Assembly: GCF_020740835.1 (NCBI RefSeq)
Contig: NZ_JAINFC010000002.1
Coordinates: forward strand, 1 to 57,507
Length of the DNA stretch: 57,507 nt
Source: Streptomyces sp. UNOC14_S4
GTDB taxonomy: Bacteria; Actinomycetota; Actinomycetes; Streptomycetales; Streptomycetaceae
Direction: 5' to 3'
This document shows, in pieces, positions 8,288 through 18,057 of the stretch (position 1 is its first letter; each line of letters opens with the position of its first letter). The notes below the pieces were generated by a model. That model made no database searches. It was not told the DNA's origin and worked only from the letters and a program-made list of their open reading frames with translations. The position numbers were made by a program, and so were the translations under genes.

Positions 8288-10307
8288 GGGCCGAGAAGTA
8301 CCCGAGGCCGCTTCCGGGCAGGTCGATCAGGAAGCGGCGGTCGAGGAAGCGGTTGGCCCGCTCACAGGAGGTTTCCGAGGCCATGACGCAGCAGTGACAG
8401 GCAGCGCCGTGCAGGAAGTCCTCGGGAGTCTTGGGGGTGCGCATGGAACAGATGGGGTCCGAGGAACAACGCCGTGCCTTGCGGAGAGCGCTCGCGACGA
8501 CGCGCTGGAGCCGGTTGGGTTCGCTGAGCTGGACCAGGCCGCCGAGGGTGCCGTCGCTGTCGGACGCGGTGGTGCAGATGAGCAGGCCCGCCGCGGGCTC
8601 CCGTCCCTCGGCAGCGGGCCAGGCGTAGAGGCGTTCGCTGAGGCTGGCCGCCGAGTATCCGCAGCTGAGAGCGAGCTCACGAATCAGGATGTGGGCGAAG
8701 GTGTGGATCATCCAGTAACGCGGCGGCTTGAGCCGACTGTCGGGGTCGACCCGGTCGGCCGTCTCGGAGAACCGCCGCTCGAAGTTCCTGCGGTGCGCCG
8801 CGCGGTGGGCCTGCCACAGGTCGGTGTCCAGTATGCGCTTCTCCCAGGCCGCGACGGAGTCCTCGTCGAGCTGGAGGAAGATGCCTTCCCCTCGGTCCTC
8901 GGTCGCCACGGTCCAGGCCGGTCGAGGGGTGCGTGTGAGGGGGACCAGGCGGCGCGGCAGGTCTCCGACGCGGTCCATGTCATCGATCCGGGTGAAGCCG
9001 ACGAGCGCGTTGACCTTGCGGAGCTTCTCTACGGCCAGGACTCTGGTGATCTCGGGCTGGAGCTGCTCGCCGCGTTGACGTGTGGCCAGGGTGAGCCCGC
9101 TCTTGGGGTCTTCGACCCGTGTGCCGAGGATGTCGAGCAGCAGATAGCGCCATTCGGGCACCAGCAGGTCGACGGGGTCCCAGTCGCGCATCTTCTCCGC
9201 CTGCTCCTCCGGCGTGGCCGGCGGAACGCAGGCGGCTTCAACGGCCGCCTCCAGCTCGTGGTCGGACAGGCTGGTGACGTCCACCCGGCCGTCCAACAGG
9301 TCCCGGATCATGTCGAGATGCTGCCGGTACTTGCTCAGCTTGTCGCCGAGCGTGGTGCGGATCCGGTCGGCGAGGTCGCTGGCCTTCTCCTGCTGGGACT
9401 CCGGCATGACGATGATCGACTGTGTGGCGGGGAACCACAGGTTGGAGGCGCCGACCAGCATCAGCCGCGTCTCGTTCTTGCAGCCCCGCGGTTCGAAGGC
9501 GTCCAGGTGGGGGTGACGTCCCCGGCACCTGGGCAGCTTGGCCCTGCCGGCCTCGCCCTGGGCCTCGTTCATCGGCCGCTGCATTTCGCAGGCTGCGCAG
9601 TGGATGATGGCCGACGCGCCCTTACCAACGGTGCGGTCGACCATCTTCAGCGGCGGGACCTCGGCCTTGCTGCACCGCTGGCCTCGGTGGACCCACAGCT
9701 CGTACGGGAACTCGTCCAGGTGCCCGTCAACGCACGCCAACAGGTACCGGGCGGGCACAGCGGGGCGCCGCATCGGCTTGCGACTGCGATTGCCGGACCG
9801 CCCGGTGCATTTGGCATGCTCGAAGGTCGCCAGGTCCGTCCGGAAGGGGTGGGTGTTCTTGTAGTCGAACTGCGAGAGCATCCCGAGCATGTCGCAGCCG
9901 GTGCAGCGCAGCCACTGGGGGAACACACGCGCCGGGACACCAAGGTCATTGCCTTCGGCGGAGCGGCTGTTCTTCTTCGGCTGCCAGGGGTGCGGCCGCA
10001 GTTGCGCGTCGGACGAGTACAGCATCGTCCGGACGACGTTCCGCAGCCGCGGCGCGTGGATGGTCGGGGGCAGCGAGTCGCGTCGCCTCCAGATGGGTTC
10101 CCAGTCGTCCAGGCCCGTGGGCATGATCGTGAACTGCGGCAGGTCCATGATCGAGCCAGGGCCGTAGGTATAGAGCAGGGAAGAGGGACGGGCCGAACCA
10201 ACCCTGGCACGGTTGTGCTTGACCGCCTTCTCCGCCTCCTCCTGCAAGTCGCCGAGCGGGTCGACGGCCTTGGTCGCGTCGTAGACGAAGCGCGTCTGGT
10301 CGGTCAT
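8280..10307 (-). CDS. drmB: DISARM protein DrmB, DUF1998 protein
   Basis: A 675-residue protein with DUF1998/MZB-type character. Putative zinc ligands are CTGCDMLG near residue 140, CAACEMQ in the middle, and the C-terminal cluster SDPICSMR, ACHCCVMASETSC. The ATG at 10307 has a strong upstream GGAGGAG and overlaps the drmA stop as ATGA; a longer open frame upstream is less likely. DrmB works with DrmA in a complex that binds incoming phage DNA ends and is one of the core genes shared by all DISARM classes. The next gene, drmC, overlaps its stop. Confidence 0.93.
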   Translation of the reverse strand: MTDQTRFVYDATKAVDPLGDLQEEAEKAVKHNRARVGSARPSSLLYTYGPGSIMDLPQFTIMPTGLDDWEPIWRRRDSLPPTIHAPRLRNVVRTMLYSSDAQLRPHPWQPKKNSRSAEGNDLGVPARVFPQWLRCTGCDMLGMLSQFDYKNTHPFRTDLATFEHAKCTGRSGNRSRKPMRRPAVPARYLLACVDGHLDEFPYELWVHRGQRCSKAEVPPLKMVDRTVGKGASAIIHCAACEMQRPMNEAQGEAGRAKLPRCRGRHPHLDAFEPRGCKNETRLMLVGASNLWFPATQSIIVMPESQQEKASDLADRIRTTLGDKLSKYRQHLDMIRDLLDGRVDVTSLSDHELEAAVEAACVPPATPEEQAEKMRDWDPVDLLVPEWRYLLLDILGTRVEDPKSGLTLATRQRGEQLQPEITRVLAVEKLRKVNALVGFTRIDDMDRVGDLPRRLVPLTRTPRPAWTVATEDRGEGIFLQLDEDSVAAWEKRILDTDLWQAHRAAHRRNFERRFSETADRVDPDSRLKPPRYWMIHTFAHILIRELALSCGYSAASLSERLYAWPAAEGREPAAGLLICTTASDSDGTLGGLVQLSEPNRLQRVVASALRKARRCSSDPICSMRTPKTPEDFLHGAACHCCVMASETSCERANRFLDRRFLIDLPGSGLGYFSAHE

Positions 10308-13300
10308 GCGTTCTCCTCCGGCATCACCCACTGGGGCGCGGTGACGGGTGCCACGTATACGAGTCGTTCCTTGATCGGGCTCACCAGGAGGTTGATCTCC
10401 GGCTGCACCTCACGCATCGAATTGGCCACGATGAACGGCGGCGCATCCCGGGTGTCGATGCCGGCCTTGGCGTTCTCCGCGCTCATCATGAGCGCATCGT
10501 GCCGACTGTCGTCGACGATCTTCTCGTACACCAGCGATTTACGCAGCTCTTCGAGGTGCTTGCGGCGCTTGCCCCACTGGTCCAGCCGGTTTTCCAACCG
10601 GTTCCGGGCACGCTCGGCCGCGTCCTCGTCCCCGGCCTGGGCGACCCGGCGCACCAGCGCGTCGATGAGCTCCACGGCGAAGTGCCGCTCGGCCTCGATC
10701 CGGGCCGCGCCGTCCTCCGGCGACAGGCCCTGGGGGCGTACGGCCTGCAGCACACGGGCCGTGCTGACCAGGACGCCGTCGAGACCTCGCTCCAGCGAGG
10801 TCACCGAGAACGGCGTCACCGACAGCGCCTCAACCTGTGCGTAGAACGTTTCGTGATAGTGCCGGAACTGCTCGAAGTGGGCCAGGTCGCGGGGCCGCGC
10901 CCAGTTGCCGAGCGCGACGACCAGGCCGGGCCGGGCCGCTTCACGACCCACACGCGAAGACGCCTGGATGTACTCGGCGGTGTTCTTCGGCTGACCGACC
11001 ACCAGCATCAGACCAAGCCGGGTCACGTCGACACCCACCTGAAGCATGGAGGTCGCCAGTACCACGTCGTACGGGTTCACCTCCCGCTCCGCGGAGCGTG
11101 TCTTCGCCTCACGCAAGGTACGCCGGTTCCGCTTGCCGGCGGTCGAGTCGAAGCCGGGGTCGAACGGCACCGCCATCTGATCAAGAGTGGCGGTGATGTC
11201 CGCACTGGCCACGCGGGAGGTGAGCTCGGCCACATGCAGGGCGCCGAAGTTGGTGCCGCTGCGGCTGGGCAGCTTGGACCAGGGGCGGCGCTTGGCCAGC
11301 GCGGTCTGGATGTCGTCGCCCATGTACCGGGCCATACCAGCCAGTTCGCGGGTCGCGCTGAAGTAGCCGACCAGCGTCATGTACGGGTCGGCCGCCTTCC
11401 CCGAGCGGTCGAGCAACAGCTGCCCACCCGCCATGAGGACCTCGGCCACGCGGATCTCCGCCGTGGTCAGACGCACCCCGGTCGTGTTGATCCCGAGGTA
11501 GCGCCGGCCCGGCGCCTTCTCGGAGACCTCGACTTCCTTGGAGAAGAAGGTGTTGCCGGCATCCAGCACCTGTGGCGGGAAGATCGTCACGTCCCGCCCG
11601 TACAGGGCCTTCACCTGGTCCGCCGCATTACGGGCGGTCGCCGTGGAGGCGACCAACAGCGGGCGCACCGGGTGTCCGTCCTTGGTCCGCCAGCCGGTCA
11701 TCACATCGACGGCTACCTCGAACAGGCCGACCGTTGTGCCGAGAGCACCGGTGATCAGGTGCAGCTCGTCCTGGATTATCAGGTCCGGGGGCCGCAGCCG
11801 GGTCGTCGGGTGCACGGCAGCGGCCGGCAGGCCGTCCTTGCGCGGGTGCTTGCTGCCGTCCTTGATGTCGCAGTACGCGTAATCACGATGCACCAAGCCG
11901 TGCCGCTCACAGCGCCGCGAGACATACCCGAACAGCGACGCCGCCTCTCCCTCCCGCGCGAGCCGGGCAAACTTGTCCACCGTCGCGATCACGAAGGCGG
12001 GAGCGAGCCGGTAGATCTCCTCATCGACGGTCAGAACCGGCAGCCCTTCGGCGACATCGCCCCCGTCGGCGAAAGGACATTCGGCCAGCTCGTCACCGCA
12101 ATACACATACACCCGGCGCAGCGTCTTGTCCGCCCGCACATCGCGCGCCTCGATACGGGCACCACACCACGGACAGCGCTGGATCTGCAGCACCGTCAGC
12201 CGGTACCCGCGCCCCTGGTTCGCCTTCTGAAGCTGCGCCTCGGCCTCGTCGTACCGCTTCGGGCTCACATCGGTACCGACCCACAACCCGATCCGGAACG
12301 GCTCATCCCCCCACGTCGCCGGATCTTCCATGCGTGCCCGCTCAGCCGCACACATCAAGGTCGTGGCTCGCTGAAACTGCTGGGCAGTCAGCAGCCGCAG
12401 TGTGTACCGCATCAGCACAGCCACGCCCGACCGGCCATCCAGCGGTCCGTCGAACGCCTCCACCACACCCTGGCGACGCCTGATGGCGAATGTGTACGCG
12501 GCCAGACCCAGGTACGCCTCCGTCTTGCCACCACCGGTCGGGAAGAACAGCAGCTGCGCCTTGGCCAGATCGCCCGATCGCTTCTCAGCCACCGGATCCG
12601 ACAGCAACGGCAGCTGCATCAGCACGAAGGCAAGCTGGAACGTACGCCACGAGTGCGCCCCGGCCCCCTTCTCCTCCAGGATCGCGTCGCGGGCCTGATC
12701 GAGACTTTCGCGGCTGCCCTCGGCCTGGTTGGCACGCCGCTGCGCGACCTGGGACTGGACACGCTGGTCGGCCATCACCCGGTTCATGAACCGGAAGCAG
12801 CGCAACGCCTCCTCGTCGGCCAGCAGGAACTCCAGGCCCTCCGCGAGCTGGCGCTGCACCCGTCGCGCATCGGCGACCGCGTCAAGCCCCTCCGAGCGAA
12901 GATGCTCAGGCAGCTCACGGGCCCGCTCCTCCTCCGCATCCAGCCAGGCAGCGTAGCCCTCGACGATGGGCTCAAGGCCGGCGCGCAGCTCGGCGGCGCC
13001 GACCGTCTCCAGCTTGCGCATGTCGAGCAGGGCCGTGCCGATCTCCTCGGCAGCGGTCTGCGGCGTCTCGCAGACCGGCAGCCAGGTCGTCCACACCTCG
13101 GTGGCCCGGCGCGCGCCCTCGGCCACCCGCCAGTCCACCGAACAGGTCCGCCCGACCGCGAATTCCAGCCGGTTGCGGTACTGCAGCCGCAGGCGACGCA
13201 GCTCGTCGTCCGGCTCCTCACGCGTGTCAAGCAGCGCGTCGTTCGCCGGCAGGAACACGGCCGCACCGTCGGCCGCCGAGACCGACAGCTTGGTCTGGTA

Positions 13301-14032
13301 CAGCCACGCCTCAACCGGGATCTTCCGGGGGGTCTCCTTGTCGTTGCACAGCGCGATCTCGATCAGGCGGCAGCCGCGCTCGACGTCGTCATAGCGGTCC
13401 ACCCGGAGCACGACCTTGTCCTCCAGCACGAGCGTCGCCGTGTGGGAGGACATCAGCTCGGAGACCTTGATCGACACGCTGTACTCATGAGGCTTGCGCT
13501 GGTAACGGCGAAGGCGCGAGACGGGCTCTCCGCCCTCGCCCTGCTTCTCCTTCACCGGCTCGTACGTGCCCCACGAGGCAGTCACGGTGAACTCATCGAG
13601 GTCGTCAGGTACCTGGCACCGCAGCCCCATCGACGCCGGGATTACCAGCCCGCGTTTCTGCGGCTGATCCTCGACCTCGTCCTCATCCGCTCCCGCGCTG
13701 CTCTCGTCCACCGCGGTCACGGGCACGCCCCGGCTCTCGGCGGCGTCCACGGCGTCACCGACGTCGGTCGCAGCATCGTCGGAGTCCGCTTGCGTGGGGT
13801 CGTCCCGGCCGTCCATGAGCCGGACAGGGGCGACACGGCCGACCAGATACGCCGCGTCCGGAGCACCCTCGAGGATCTCCTCGGGACCATCCGCCGGCCC
13901 GAGGAGTTCACGCTCCAGGACGTCGACGAGATTCTCGCGCACCGTCCAGGAACGCTCGTCCGGGTCAGAGGCGAGGCGGTACGCCTGATCCTGCCGGGCA
14001 GCGAGCTGCTGCGGCTTGGGTGCGGTGGTCAC
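10304..14032 (-). CDS. drmA: DISARM helicase DrmA
   Basis: A 1242-residue superfamily 2 helicase-like protein. Walker A is FFPTGGGKTEAYLGLA near residue 500, the Walker B equivalent is IIQDELHLITGALGT near 755, and motif III is VASTATARN. The C-terminal helicase lobe has GVDVTRLGLMLVVGQPKN and QASSRVGRE. The long N-terminal region (about 480 residues) is typical of DrmA. It is a core DISARM protein that, with DrmB, recognises DNA with a 5' end and uses ATP. Start and stop overlap drmMI and drmB by four bases each, so the operon is translated as a coupled unit. Confidence 0.95.
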   Translation of the reverse strand: MTTAPKPQQLAARQDQAYRLASDPDERSWTVRENLVDVLERELLGPADGPEEILEGAPDAAYLVGRVAPVRLMDGRDDPTQADSDDAATDVGDAVDAAESRGVPVTAVDESSAGADEDEVEDQPQKRGLVIPASMGLRCQVPDDLDEFTVTASWGTYEPVKEKQGEGGEPVSRLRRYQRKPHEYSVSIKVSELMSSHTATLVLEDKVVLRVDRYDDVERGCRLIEIALCNDKETPRKIPVEAWLYQTKLSVSAADGAAVFLPANDALLDTREEPDDELRRLRLQYRNRLEFAVGRTCSVDWRVAEGARRATEVWTTWLPVCETPQTAAEEIGTALLDMRKLETVGAAELRAGLEPIVEGYAAWLDAEEERARELPEHLRSEGLDAVADARRVQRQLAEGLEFLLADEEALRCFRFMNRVMADQRVQSQVAQRRANQAEGSRESLDQARDAILEEKGAGAHSWRTFQLAFVLMQLPLLSDPVAEKRSGDLAKAQLLFFPTGGGKTEAYLGLAAYTFAIRRRQGVVEAFDGPLDGRSGVAVLMRYTLRLLTAQQFQRATTLMCAAERARMEDPATWGDEPFRIGLWVGTDVSPKRYDEAEAQLQKANQGRGYRLTVLQIQRCPWCGARIEARDVRADKTLRRVYVYCGDELAECPFADGGDVAEGLPVLTVDEEIYRLAPAFVIATVDKFARLAREGEAASLFGYVSRRCERHGLVHRDYAYCDIKDGSKHPRKDGLPAAAVHPTTRLRPPDLIIQDELHLITGALGTTVGLFEVAVDVMTGWRTKDGHPVRPLLVASTATARNAADQVKALYGRDVTIFPPQVLDAGNTFFSKEVEVSEKAPGRRYLGINTTGVRLTTAEIRVAEVLMAGGQLLLDRSGKAADPYMTLVGYFSATRELAGMARYMGDDIQTALAKRRPWSKLPSRSGTNFGALHVAELTSRVASADITATLDQMAVPFDPGFDSTAGKRNRRTLREAKTRSAEREVNPYDVVLATSMLQVGVDVTRLGLMLVVGQPKNTAEYIQASSRVGREAARPGLVVALGNWARPRDLAHFEQFRHYHETFYAQVEALSVTPFSVTSLERGLDGVLVSTARVLQAVRPQGLSPEDGAARIEAERHFAVELIDALVRRVAQAGDEDAAERARNRLENRLDQWGKRRKHLEELRKSLVYEKIVDDSRHDALMMSAENAKAGIDTRDAPPFIVANSMREVQPEINLLVSPIKERLVYVAPVTAPQWVMPEENA

Positions 14033-17000
14033 TCGTCGCCCTCTTCCTCGTCACCTTCACTGTCGCTGTCCGGTAGTACAACATCCCCCTGGGCAGCAGC
14101 GCGACGGTGATTCTCCTCCAACAGCCGATCCAGGATCTCCACGCGAGCGGTGGGGCTGACCGTCCAGCGTTCCATCTGGCGGTAGGTGTGGAAGCCGTGG
14201 TCGAGCGGGATGTCGTCCCAGCCATAGGCCGCCATGACGGCTTGGTCCAGCTCGACGTGGATCTGACGGAGCCGGGAAACGTCGGCATCAGCAGAATCTG
14301 TAAGTTCCCGATCGTTGACCATATTGTAAAGCTTGGTCAGGCCAAGGTTCCGACGGAGCATTATGCCGCGCTGTTCGGTGTCAAGGACTTTGCCGATCTC
14401 AGTAAGTCGCTCGTTCGGTTCGGGGCGCGGGAAGGTTTCAAAAACAGTAGATGGCGTATACGTGGGATCAACACGCATCGTGGTGCCGTACTTGATCGTC
14501 CACATTTGGTGCGGGCTAGATGACAAGACTGCTTGATCCGCGAATGAGTCCGTTGCGAATACAACTAGCTTTTCATGGAAGACCTGGTTGGTTGCTGTAC
14601 GGACAGGCATGACAGTCTTACTGACCCGCGCGATGACCAGTACCTCGTTCAGGTCGGCAATCTTCTCCCGCATAGCAGGAGCCAGCTCAGCAAACTGCCA
14701 CCATCGCTCCCGCCGCGGCTTCCGCTTGTTCTTCGCCCGCTCCGGCTTCACCTGCTCCAACACTCGCTGATAAGGCAACTTGTACTGCTTGGCTGCCTCC
14801 TCCGACCGGTCATTGAAGTCAATCACCCAGCGCGAAGCCGTACTGTTCGAGCGGGAGTTCAGGTCCTCACCATTCAGATAAGGAAACAGCACATCTTCGT
14901 TACGCTGGTCAGCTTGGACCCACTCTGCAGCTTCCTCGGCCTCCAGCACAAAACCCATGCCGAGCACGATGCAGCCCTGGAAGGCGACCCGGGTGTTCTC
15001 TGCCAGCCGTACTGGATCGCCGTCCACACGGCCGCCCGGCTCAAGCAGCGTTGAAATCCGCTCCACCGCGATGTCGTCCGCAATCCGGGGTACCTGTGGG
15101 GCCACTGCTTCACGGCTTCCCCATACGGCCGCATATTCCAGGTTGGCACTGGCCGCCGGCCACGAGCGACTCTGAATGGCCCTGGTGATCGTAAAGCCCT
15201 GCGCGACCAGCTGATCGAGACCAACCTGCCGGGTGCCTCCCTGCGCGACCGAGTTCGTCGCAATCAAACCCAACCCGCCACGCCGCGAAAGCAGCTCGTA
15301 TGCCTGCAGGAAGAAGTACGCGACCAGGTCGGCGCTACCCTTCCGGCCGCCGGCGAGGGTGTGAACGAACCAGTCGCGGACGTTGGTGCCCATCGTGCCG
15401 GTGAGCTTCTGCCCGCCGAGGAATGGCGGGTTCCCGATGATCGCGTCGAAGCCGCCGCGCTCCATGACGTCCGGCACGGTGAGAATCCAGTGCAGCGGCT
15501 TCCACCGCGCGTAATCTGTCGCCACTGTCGGCGTGAGCCCTGCTTCCAGGATGCCGTCGAGCATTGCCCGGTTCCGTTCCCCCTCCCCGGCTGAGTGAGC
15601 GAGGTCGACAGCAATACGCAGGTTCTCGTATGCCTCGCGCAGCTTCTTGCCGGGTTTGCCGCCCAGCCTCAGCCCGGCGGCGATCACACTGTCGGCGATA
15701 TCGGTGAGCTGGGCGACGTGCTCCTGGTAGGCACGCCACTGGCGGCGCTTGGTGGCGGCCGAGCGCTGCGGATCCTTGTTGTCGACCTCAGTAGCGAGCT
15801 GGCGGCGCAGGCGGGCAGCCTTTTTCAGGGTGCCGTCTATGTCGAGGTCGAGAATGCTGATCTGAGAACCTGCTGCCGCTGGGTCAATATGGAGCTCACT
15901 CAGTTGCCGTGCGTCGGTCAAGCCAAGGAGCGAGTTGCCGTGTAGGACCTTGTCGTCAACGAACGAGAACGGCAGTTTGGGGTCGAGGGAGACCAGCCAC
16001 AGCGACAACTTGCACATCTCCACGGCCATGCCGTTGATGTCCGCGCCGTAAAGGCAAGTGGCTACGACCGTCCTTATGGCGTGGACGTGGAGGTCGTGCG
16101 GAGTCTGGCCGTGCGCGACGCCTTCACGCTGCCATGCCTCAACCAGCCGGTTAGCGAGGTATCGGGCCGCGGCGACGAGGAAGGCGCCCGACCCGCATGC
16201 GATGTCGGCGATCTTCAGGTCGAGGATCTCGTCGGAGGAGACCAGTCGCCAGGCGTCCTGATCGGCCGTCTGGTGGGGACCGGGTGAGTAGACGAGCGGT
16301 TCGAGGGCGTAGCGGACGACTTCTTCGGCAAGGTCGCGCGGCGTGTAGTGGGCGCCTGCCGAGGCTCGTGAGGGGGTTTCCACCAGGAGGACGCCGCCGG
16401 GTTCGACGACGAGGGGCCGGTTGCGCAGGTCGCGGCGAATGATGCCGATGAAGGGGCGCAGTCTCTCGCGCAGGTCTGCGTCGTCGGTGAGGTCGCGCAG
16501 GACGATCTCGGTGTCGTCGAGGGTGTCGCCTACTTTGAGGGCCTTGGCGAGGGCGGCTTTGGTGGGCGGCTTGGCAGCCGGCTGGTGCTGCTTGACCCAG
16601 GCGAGGATCGCGTCGGCCAGCGCGGTCTCGGTGCGCTTGGACTCGGCGAGGTTTTCGAGCGTGGCCAGGGGGATCTCGGGTTCGGAGCCGGCGCTGCCGG
16701 TGAGGCCGACGGTGACCTCGTCCACGTTCTCGCAGGAGTAGCCGAGCAGGCCCTCGTAGATGTAGCCGATCTGTTCGACGTCGATGTCGCGGAAGGAGAT
16801 TCGGCGTGCGCCGCCGGTCAGCTGGGCGATCTGGACGGCGCGCAGGACTTCGAGCATGACGCGATCGCTGACCGTGATGGCCAGGATGCCCTGGGAGTCG
16901 CAAGCGGTGAGGAAGGGGAAACGAGCGGGGTCGAAGAGGGATCCACCGTACTCGGGCAGGCGCAAGTCCTCGAAGGTGGCGCCCTGGTAGAGAGCCTGGG

Positions 17001-18057
17001 AGGTGGCCAGGAGGCGGTGCCAGGTGAGAGAGGTGGCGTCGAGTGCCTGGTCGCCTTCTTCGTTCTGCCGGGCGTCGAGCTGGTCGAGTTCGTCGCTGAC
17101 GCCGTAGCCCATAGCGAAGAGCTGGTTTTCGGGGAGCAGGCCGCGTTCCTCGGCGAAGAGGAGGAAGACTACGCGCATCATGACGGTGACAGCGGCCTCG
17201 TAGACCTCGCCGCGCCGGGCCGGGAGGGGGTCAGGTTCGCCGCGTCGTACTGCGTCCAGGCCGCCCTCTGACAGGGCTTGGACGATGAGTTCGACTGCGC
17301 GGCGGACCTGGGTGCCGAGCGCGTCGGTGATCTTCTCGGCGGCGGTGACGGACTCGCCGAACAGTTCGGTGAGCCGATCCGCGGCCTTGCCGCCGATCAG
17401 CCGGCGGCGCTGGAGGAGTTCGATGAAGGCGTTGCGGGTGGCGGGTTCTTCGATCCAGGTCTGGGCGTCCACGATGCCGGAGGCGACCATCGTCTGCGGG
17501 CGGGCGCTGACGATCGCCCACCAGCGGCCGTCGGTGACGACGCCGATGGGGACGCCGGAGGCGCGCAGCAATTCCTCCATGCGGTCGATGGGACTGGCGG
17601 ACCAGCCGTCGGTGAGCGGGTCGCGCAGGGAGTCGGCCGGGTCGGCGACGAGGACGAGCGCGCCCAGCTTCTCGCCGTGGACGAGAGCGCCGTCGGCGCG
17701 GACGGTGACGGTGTAGTCAGGTGAGTGCACCTCGGCCACGACAGGGGTGGGGACGGTGTAGTCGGTGCCCCAGCGCAGGCCCTGTCGCAGGACGAGGTCC
17801 ACCCAGCTGTCGCGGGCCTCACGATAGAGGTCGAGGGCGGCCTCGTCGTCCCGGTGGGTGTCCCAGTGCTCCCATGCCTTCTCGAAGGCGGGTTTGGCGT
17901 CCTTGATGGTGGCGAGCGCGCGGGCGTCGGGCTGGGGGATGCCCTGGGGCCAGACCCGTTCGAGGGCGGGGACTGCGAGGAACGGGCCGTCGGCGTCTAC
18001 CAGCTCGAGCCAGGCGCGGTGCAGGCCGGCAGCCGTCGGGGCGTACTTGCGGCTCAT
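14029..18057 (-). CDS. drmMI: DISARM N6-adenine methyltransferase DrmMI
   Basis: A 1342-residue Eco57I/BREX-like class of adenine methylase. Motif I is IADIACGSGAFLVAAARY near residue 620 and motif IV is FDAIIGNPPFLGGQ near 876, the NPPF signature of N6-adenine methylation. DrmMI marks host DNA so that DISARM restricts only unmodified phage DNA, and its presence with DrmD defines class 1. The length, with a large N-terminal helical part and C-terminal target-recognition region, is normal. Both ends overlap neighbours by four bases. I see no frameshift or missing motif, so the gene looks functional. Confidence 0.94.
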   Translation of the reverse strand: MSRKYAPTAAGLHRAWLELVDADGPFLAVPALERVWPQGIPQPDARALATIKDAKPAFEKAWEHWDTHRDDEAALDLYREARDSWVDLVLRQGLRWGTDYTVPTPVVAEVHSPDYTVTVRADGALVHGEKLGALVLVADPADSLRDPLTDGWSASPIDRMEELLRASGVPIGVVTDGRWWAIVSARPQTMVASGIVDAQTWIEEPATRNAFIELLQRRRLIGGKAADRLTELFGESVTAAEKITDALGTQVRRAVELIVQALSEGGLDAVRRGEPDPLPARRGEVYEAAVTVMMRVVFLLFAEERGLLPENQLFAMGYGVSDELDQLDARQNEEGDQALDATSLTWHRLLATSQALYQGATFEDLRLPEYGGSLFDPARFPFLTACDSQGILAITVSDRVMLEVLRAVQIAQLTGGARRISFRDIDVEQIGYIYEGLLGYSCENVDEVTVGLTGSAGSEPEIPLATLENLAESKRTETALADAILAWVKQHQPAAKPPTKAALAKALKVGDTLDDTEIVLRDLTDDADLRERLRPFIGIIRRDLRNRPLVVEPGGVLLVETPSRASAGAHYTPRDLAEEVVRYALEPLVYSPGPHQTADQDAWRLVSSDEILDLKIADIACGSGAFLVAAARYLANRLVEAWQREGVAHGQTPHDLHVHAIRTVVATCLYGADINGMAVEMCKLSLWLVSLDPKLPFSFVDDKVLHGNSLLGLTDARQLSELHIDPAAAGSQISILDLDIDGTLKKAARLRRQLATEVDNKDPQRSAATKRRQWRAYQEHVAQLTDIADSVIAAGLRLGGKPGKKLREAYENLRIAVDLAHSAGEGERNRAMLDGILEAGLTPTVATDYARWKPLHWILTVPDVMERGGFDAIIGNPPFLGGQKLTGTMGTNVRDWFVHTLAGGRKGSADLVAYFFLQAYELLSRRGGLGLIATNSVAQGGTRQVGLDQLVAQGFTITRAIQSRSWPAASANLEYAAVWGSREAVAPQVPRIADDIAVERISTLLEPGGRVDGDPVRLAENTRVAFQGCIVLGMGFVLEAEEAAEWVQADQRNEDVLFPYLNGEDLNSRSNSTASRWVIDFNDRSEEAAKQYKLPYQRVLEQVKPERAKNKRKPRRERWWQFAELAPAMREKIADLNEVLVIARVSKTVMPVRTATNQVFHEKLVVFATDSFADQAVLSSSPHQMWTIKYGTTMRVDPTYTPSTVFETFPRPEPNERLTEIGKVLDTEQRGIMLRRNLGLTKLYNMVNDRELTDSADADVSRLRQIHVELDQAVMAAYGWDDIPLDHGFHTYRQMERWTVSPTARVEILDRLLEENHRRAAAQGDVVLPDSDSEGDEEEGDE

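Noticed and set aside
10499..14110. A 1203-codon open frame on the plus strand opposite drmA, and a similar 1082-codon frame opposite drmD (18210-21458).
   Set aside because: They are antisense shadows caused by high GC content. The minus-strand proteins have clear helicase motifs and conserved operon overlaps, while the plus frames are low-complexity and Arg/Gly/Pro-rich.
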